Shown here: piece after piece, positions 58,659 through 64,000 of the stretch
Numbering within the stretch: position 1 is the stretch's first letter
Layout: each line of letters opens with the position of its first letter
From: Haematobia irritans
Taxonomy: Eukaryota; Arthropoda; Insecta; Diptera; Muscidae
Direction of reading: 5' to 3'
NCBI RefSeq assembly: GCF_050003625.1
Contig: NC_134398.1
Span: forward strand, 62,194,891 to 62,258,890
Length of the DNA: 64,000 nucleotides
Translations under genes and position numbers: made by a program
Notes under the pieces: generated by a model
The model's database searches: none
What the model was told of the DNA's origin: nothing
Seen by the model: the letters and a program-made list of their open reading frames with translations, nothing else

Positions 58659-59450
58659 TAAATAAACGTCAAGATGAAATAACACGCATTCGCCTGTGAA
58701 ATCTTAAACAGCTAATCGTAAACAATTTATCTTGAAAATATAAATGACGAGTACTTGGGCATACCCCATTACGTTCTGTCACTCACTGAGACAGTGTTTA
58801 CGACTTGACGCCATCCATGGAGTCCTTGTTCCCCTTTACTGGGGCCAGTCACTATAGTAATCCGCATTACAATTTGCTGCTAACGTTCGTAACACGAATA
58901 TATAAATGTCCTTGCTCAAAATGTGATGTTGCATATTTCAACGAGATTGCACACATACACACGAACATATCTCCTTAATATCTGAAAATCTTGGTTAGTG
59001 GTGTGAGTTAAACTCCTTTCAAATGTGTTGCACTTACAATACCGTAGTTAAAACAAAAGAGATACATTGACATTGATGGCTAGAGGAAACGACACATTTG
59101 AAAGCTGACAATATATAATTTTAAAATATAAAAGCTTTGCAGCGCAAGTGAATTTAAAATCTCAAATAATTGCAAGAAGATGTTTTTTTTTTCTTTTGTC
59201 TTTAAAAATACTTTATTAAAAGGAAATAAAACGTATTGGACAATAGTTACAGTGCATGGCATTAACTCAGGTTTATCATACATTTTGGCCGGACATATCT
59301 TATTACTGAATGATTTTGATTGATATCATTGATCTGAGACCACATGAAATACAAGTATTTGAGTTTGATTTGCTTAAAACTCAATCCACAGATTTGACAT
59401 GTTTTATCGGATTCATTTTAATTGGGTAATATATGTGAGTGCGTGAGTAA
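58659..59450 (-). repeat. Tip repeat 'A', copy 2 (inverted)
   Basis: Reverse complement of 59455-60247; meets it at AATA (59451-59454), the centre of the large palindrome. Confidence 0.92.
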
Positions 59451-59454
59451 AATA

Positions 59455-60247
59455 TTACTCACGTACTCACATATATTACCCAATTAAAATGAATCCGATA
59501 AAACATGTCAAATCTGTGGATTGAGTTTTAAGCAAATCAAACTCAAATACTTGTATTTCATGTGGTCTCAGATCAATGATATCAATCAAAATCATTCAGT
59601 AATAAGATATGTCCGGCCAAAATGTATGATAAACCTGAGTTAATGCCATGCACTGTAACTATTGTCCAATACGTTTTATTTCCTTTTAATAAAGTATTTT
59701 TAAAGACAAAAGAAAAAAAAAACATCTTCTTGCAATTATTTGAGATTTTAAATTCACTTGCGCTGCAAAGCTTTTATATTTTAAAATTATATATTGTCAG
59801 CTTTCAAATGTGTCGTTTCCTCTAGCCATCAATGTCAATGTATCTCTTTTGTTTTAACTACGGTATTGTAAGTGCAACACATTTGAAAGGAGTTTAACTC
59901 ACACCACTAACCAAGATTTTCAGATATTAAGGAGATATGTTCGTGTGTATGTGTGCAATCTCGTTGAAATATGCAACATCACATTTTGAGCAAGGACATT
60001 TATATATTCGTGTTACGAACGTTAGCAGCAAATTGTAATGCGGATTACTATAGTGACTGGCCCCAGTAAAGGGGAACAAGGACTCCATGGATGGCGTCAA
60101 GTCGTAAACACTGTCTCAGTGAGTGACAGAACGTAATGGGGTATGCCCAAGTACTCGTCATTTATATTTTCAAGATAAATTGTTTACGATTAGCTGTTTA
60201 AGATTTCACAGGCGAATGCGTGTTATTTCATCTTGACGTTTATTTAT
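59455..60247 (+). repeat. Tip repeat 'A', copy 3
   Basis: Same as 53522-54313 in sequence and orientation, then continues into the right arm with TAGCTCATTCGAAACGC, the complement of the left arm. Confidence 0.92.
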
Positions 60248-61072
60248 AGCTCATTCGAAACGCTCAATATGACAAGCTTCACTGCTGTGTGACTCTTACA
60301 CGCAAGCAAGGAATTGGTTGTCGAAATTTTTCACAAAGTGTATGTATTTATATGGAAAAGATTTAACACTATTAAACTTTGACTCCATTTGCCATTTCAC
60401 AATTCTTCACTGAATAAGATTTTGTCAATAAGAGAGAACGAGTTTAAAAATTTATGACACTTTTACATCTAGGCGATTTATATTTTGTATCAAAATGTAC
60501 ATGGCAAATATGTATTTTTTTTTTTGCATCTGAATACATAATTATATATGAATTCTTAAGTATATACATAAAAACTAATGTATGTTTGTTTTTATGTTCC
60601 AAATAAATTTGGAATAAAGTCAAAAATCGTCTCTTTGACCAAAATAGTTTTCGACAAAATCTGTCAATTGATATAAGCCCCATGAAATAACTACACGATG
60701 TTGTTTTGACACAAGAACGCTATTGAATTTGGAAGAAATCAGATCAAATTTAGATCCCATATATAGTATATGTATAGGGTCACATGACGCTTTTTTACTA
60801 ACCGATCGTCGTCAATGTTTTGAAATCGTTGTTTTTGTTCTCTGTAGAAGAAATATATTTAATTTTTTATTTTGTAGACTTATTTCATGCGGTCCTTCAA
60901 CTCAAACAAACGTAGACATTACAATAATTACAACATTCAAACATTCAGAAAAATCGAAATTGGCAAACGTCGAAAGTCGACACTTGGATTATTTGAAATT
61001 CACAAAGAAAATGAAAATTTGTGATATCTGGTGAGAGACGTAGAGGTGGATAAATGTCTCCTTTTCCGATTT

Positions 61073-61510
61073 TTATACCCTCCACCATTGGATGGGACGT
61101 ATACTAACTTTGACACTCCGTTTGTAATGCATCGAAATGTTAGCTTATATAAAAGGCATTTACCATATTCTAGGTCATGGTAAAATAATCGATCTAGTCG
61201 ACCCTTACTTAAAGTAGGTACAACTAAATTTTCTATAGTACCAACTTTTCATGCAAAACCCCATACAAATTGGTTTAGCTTCCGATTCGGTTCAGATTTG
61301 GCTCCCATATGTATGTATATATCGCCCGATTTTCCGAAATTCGGCCACAATATCCTTATTTATACACTGATATTACTCAAAGTTGACACAATATAATATT
61401 CTATAATACCAACTAAATACGAAAAATGTTATCAAAATCGGTTCAGATTTGGATTTAGCTAACATAGGTAAGTATGGCTCGGTTTCTTAAAATATGGCGT
61501 GCTATCCTTA
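61073..61510 (-). mobile_element. HINE type 3 end (right arm)
   Basis: Mirror of 57390-57832; here the hairpin reads TACCCTCCACCATTGGATGG and GACGTATAC, slightly longer than in the left arm. Confidence 0.6.
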
Positions 61511-61612
61511 TTTATTAACCATTCCTAATTAAAATTTTAGATTTAATAACCAATCTAATTGCTCTTATGATAATATTTCACTCACCTATTATTCGTTGTA
61601 TAGTTCAAAATA

Positions 61613-61792
61613 GACAATTTAAATATTCTGGAGAATAATGTGGACGAATATGCCCAAAAAATAGGTCGGGAAGATGATTTTGTGTTTATCCAATATAATG
61701 ACCCCAAGAATTCGTCCCATATTTTTAATGGGACAACACAACGTTTACACGTTTTTTGGCTAAGTGAAATTAACATTTTCGTTTGTGTTTTT
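61613..61792 (+). pseudogene. Tc1-like transposase fragment (right arm)
   Basis: Plus-strand frame: DNLNILENNVDEYAQKIGRE, DDFVFIQYNDPKNSSHI, FNGTTQRLHVFWLSEINIF. Same relic as 57126-57301, with Leu to Val after NN. Confidence 0.65.
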
Positions 61793-61891
61793 TATTTCAC
61801 TTAACAGAAATAAATCTGAATTAATTTTCTCTCTATTTTTTAGCCTGGATTTCAAGCTTCAATTAATGATATAAATTAAAGCTTGATGTCC

Positions 61892-62571
61892 GGCTGAGCA
61901 GTACAACATTCACCTAATATGGGTGCCTGGCCATATGAATATACAGGGCAACTGAGAAGCGGACGAGTTAGCAAGGCTAGGAACTACCTTACATACCTTA
62001 CATACGAGTATTCGATGGCAACTAGAATCTGTTGGTATGCCTCTGGCTACCTGTGAGCTCTTACTGCGTGAGAAGGCTGATGGCAAATGCTCGATGGGAG
62101 AATTGAAAGGGTTGTAACGACAACAAGTGAATATGGTCCCATTTAAACTTAAACCGCATGCTACACATACTAGTGTTCTCAAGACGTCAGATATCACTCC
62201 TTATATGGGTCCTGTTATGGGTCCTCCTGCTAAAATGGGTCTCTGCCTGATAGGCCAGTTTGCAAAAACTATTGGCGCGAAGTATAATGACTACTGTAAG
62301 AACTATCATGATGCGGATGAAAATGAGTCAGTTAAACACTTCTGAAGGCGTAAGTGAATTTTCGGAGCATCTGGAAAACGTTAACTTAAGTAGTCTACTA
62401 ATGTTTTTGGAATAATATAGTTGGACCAACAGAAGAAAATAATCGAGAAGGTTCTGCGGTTAAAACTATATGTGTTTATATGTAATAGCTATCTTAAGTT
62501 AATGTGGTATCACAATGGAGTGAATAGTCTAAGTGAGCCTGAAACGAAATCGAGCTGCCACTTTAACCTAC
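61892..62571 (+). pseudogene. LINE 3' fragment (right arm), without MITE
   Basis: AEQYNIHLIWVPGH of RNase H, then frames with FAKTIGAKYNDYC and the shared tail GTGGTATCACAATGGAGTGA to CTGCCACTTTAACCTA. Deletions and frameshifts throughout; begins abruptly at GGCTGAGCAGTAC. Confidence 0.8.
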
Positions 62572-63601
62572 TACTTTATATTTTTCTTATCGTTTCACAA
62601 TTTATTTCAAATTGATTGGTGTACAACTTTTTTTAGCTGACTGTAATGCCGCTTAATTTTTCTTAAATATGGACATAGAAAAAAGTGCAAATGCTTAGGC
62701 TTACAAATTCAGTAGGGGTGGTTTAGGGTCCAAGCAACAAAATTTGGAAATTGTGCTAAAGGCTCAACTTCAAGAGCACTTCCAAAAATGTTCTCCAAAC
62801 CATTTTCTATATTTTAACTACACAGCAAAATCTTTTAATTAAATTTTGTATAACTAAATTCTTTCAATTTTTGATAGACGATTTTAACTTTTTTGTTTCA
62901 AATGAGTTGAAAACAGAGTAGGAATTGATAAAATGGTACAAATCCATACAAGCAACATTTTTGAAAATATTTGATGTCAAACTTCCTGAACCAAAATGAA
63001 AATTTTCACTACGTTTTTGGTGACCTTTTTATGTTGGGGAATGATATAGTCGTCTCACCGACTTTCTACATTACTCACTTGTTATTCTAGGTTTTGTCAT
63101 GATTTAGCGGGAATATCTTTGCATATTCATCATATTCGAAGAGCAAAATAACATGATAGAAGCTATTTTTGCGGCGACCATGTAACATTTTCACCTGCAA
63201 CCATGTTGGCTCAGTGAACATGGTTCTAAGAAAAAAAAAAATTGTCCTCATCTAAAATGTTTTTATATTGATAAAAAAATTGTTTCCATTAAAAGACAAT
63301 GGTCAGAATCTAAAATGTTATGGCATTCGTCAAAAATGTTTTTCTTCCATTTAAAAGAACATGGTCACAACCTAAAATGTTTTGATCTTTATGAAAAAAA
63401 CTTTTTCGTCGTCGAAAAAAGGACGCCACTTGAGAAAAGAAAACACAAAATTAGCTTTATTTATTTGTTTTTATTTATTTATAAACTAATTCATTGTTTA
63501 TTTGTGTTTATAATTTCGTGCAAGCAAACCTCACATATTTTTAAACACTCTATTTTGGTTCAATTTCAATTATAAGTAATCATTCCATATATCAGAAAAC
63601 A

Positions 63602-63757
63602 GAACAAACAAGTATATACGGCCGAAGTTCGCCAGGCCGAATCTTATGTACCCTCCACCATGGATTGCATAGAAACTTGTACTAAAGACTGTCATCCACA
63701 ATCGAATTACTTGGGTTGTGGTATCTTAAATCGTTTTCTAAATTGTGGTATATATTA
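63602..63757 (+). mobile_element. HINE type 2 5' end (right arm)
   Basis: AACAAGTATATACGGCCGAA, TTCGCCAGGCCGAATCTTAT, ACCCTCCACCATGGATTGCA; mirror of 54640-54792. Confidence 0.7.
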
Positions 63758-64000
63758 CACCCTCACAAAAAATCGCCTCTGTAACATATACTCCCAAACT
63801 TATTTTGCTTCAAGCATATACATTTTTGGGTATTGCCCAAACATTTATATGTTTGATCTCTTCCAATATATAATATGTTTGAAAGCATATTGGTCTAAAC
63901 AATATATGTTTGGGTAGTCTAAGTTCCAAACATTTTGTATTTTTGCATCCAAATTCAATAATGTTGTCTTCCAAAAAACAATATGTTATTATGTGAACAT

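Larger units (their letters stand above)
60248..64000. repeat. Right palindrome arm, running off the window
   Basis: Mirror of the left arm, with small differences (for example ATGTGGACGAA against AATTTGGACGAA, and ACGACAACAAGTG against ACGACACCAAGTG). Lacks the MITE. No intact gene. Confidence 0.88.

Overview
The window looks like intergenic or heterochromatic DNA of a higher dipteran, most likely a calyptrate (muscid-type) fly. I infer this from the AT-rich composition, the dense Helentron/DINE-like repeats carrying (TA)n and GTCY microsatellites, the Tc1/mariner and Mutator-like relics, and an RNase H-bearing non-LTR retrotransposon. I found no intact host gene, no tRNA or rRNA gene and no CRISPR array. 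The species call is an inference from repeat style, not a database result.

Layout. 1-2642 is the right part of a repeat that recurs at 47817-50881. 2652-6868 holds a repeat with two divergent tRNA-like modules, a TA-flanked MITE and a Helentron-like element (called HINE below) hosting a hAT MITE. 6918-9229 is a second HINE type with a minisatellite and a 153-bp tandem array. 9230-10820 is repeat-poor and has one weak candidate exon. 10868-12870 holds a Foldback/Mutator-like element and FLYWCH-like transposase debris. 14389-21614 is a nested stack of HINEs, TIR elements and a foldback element. 21652-23671 is a broken coding-like fragment split by a second Foldback/Mutator-like element with a 9-bp target duplication. 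24374-35736 is mostly non-coding with MITEs, a (TA)n tract of about 470 bp and a SINE. 35738-38228 is one HINE inserted in another. 39606-41945 is a 5'-truncated LINE whose RNase H reading frame is intact and whose RT is broken. 45386-47604 is a HINE carrying a 1.3-kb mariner-type transposon. 47314-51310 is a 3.35-kb TIR-bounded composite flanked by a 325-bp direct repeat. 53522-64000 is a giant inverted duplication centred near 59452, with a third copy of its 0.8-kb tip at 53522-54313.

How it fits together. Three empty-site or nested comparisons inside the window define element ends: a HINE entering an A-run (48985-49881 against 1203-1209), a TA-flanked MITE present in one palindrome arm only, and a mariner in a HINE. 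The SINE at 32001-32319 shares its 3' tail with the LINE at 39606-41945, which points to that LINE family as its mobilising partner. The most unusual structures are the palindrome whose centre matches a short hairpin at 53509-53530, the 325-bp duplication whose edges meet a hAT-like element, the TIR elements with back-to-back tRNA-like modules, and a 2.67-kb TA-flanked element with duplicated mini-exon-like modules.
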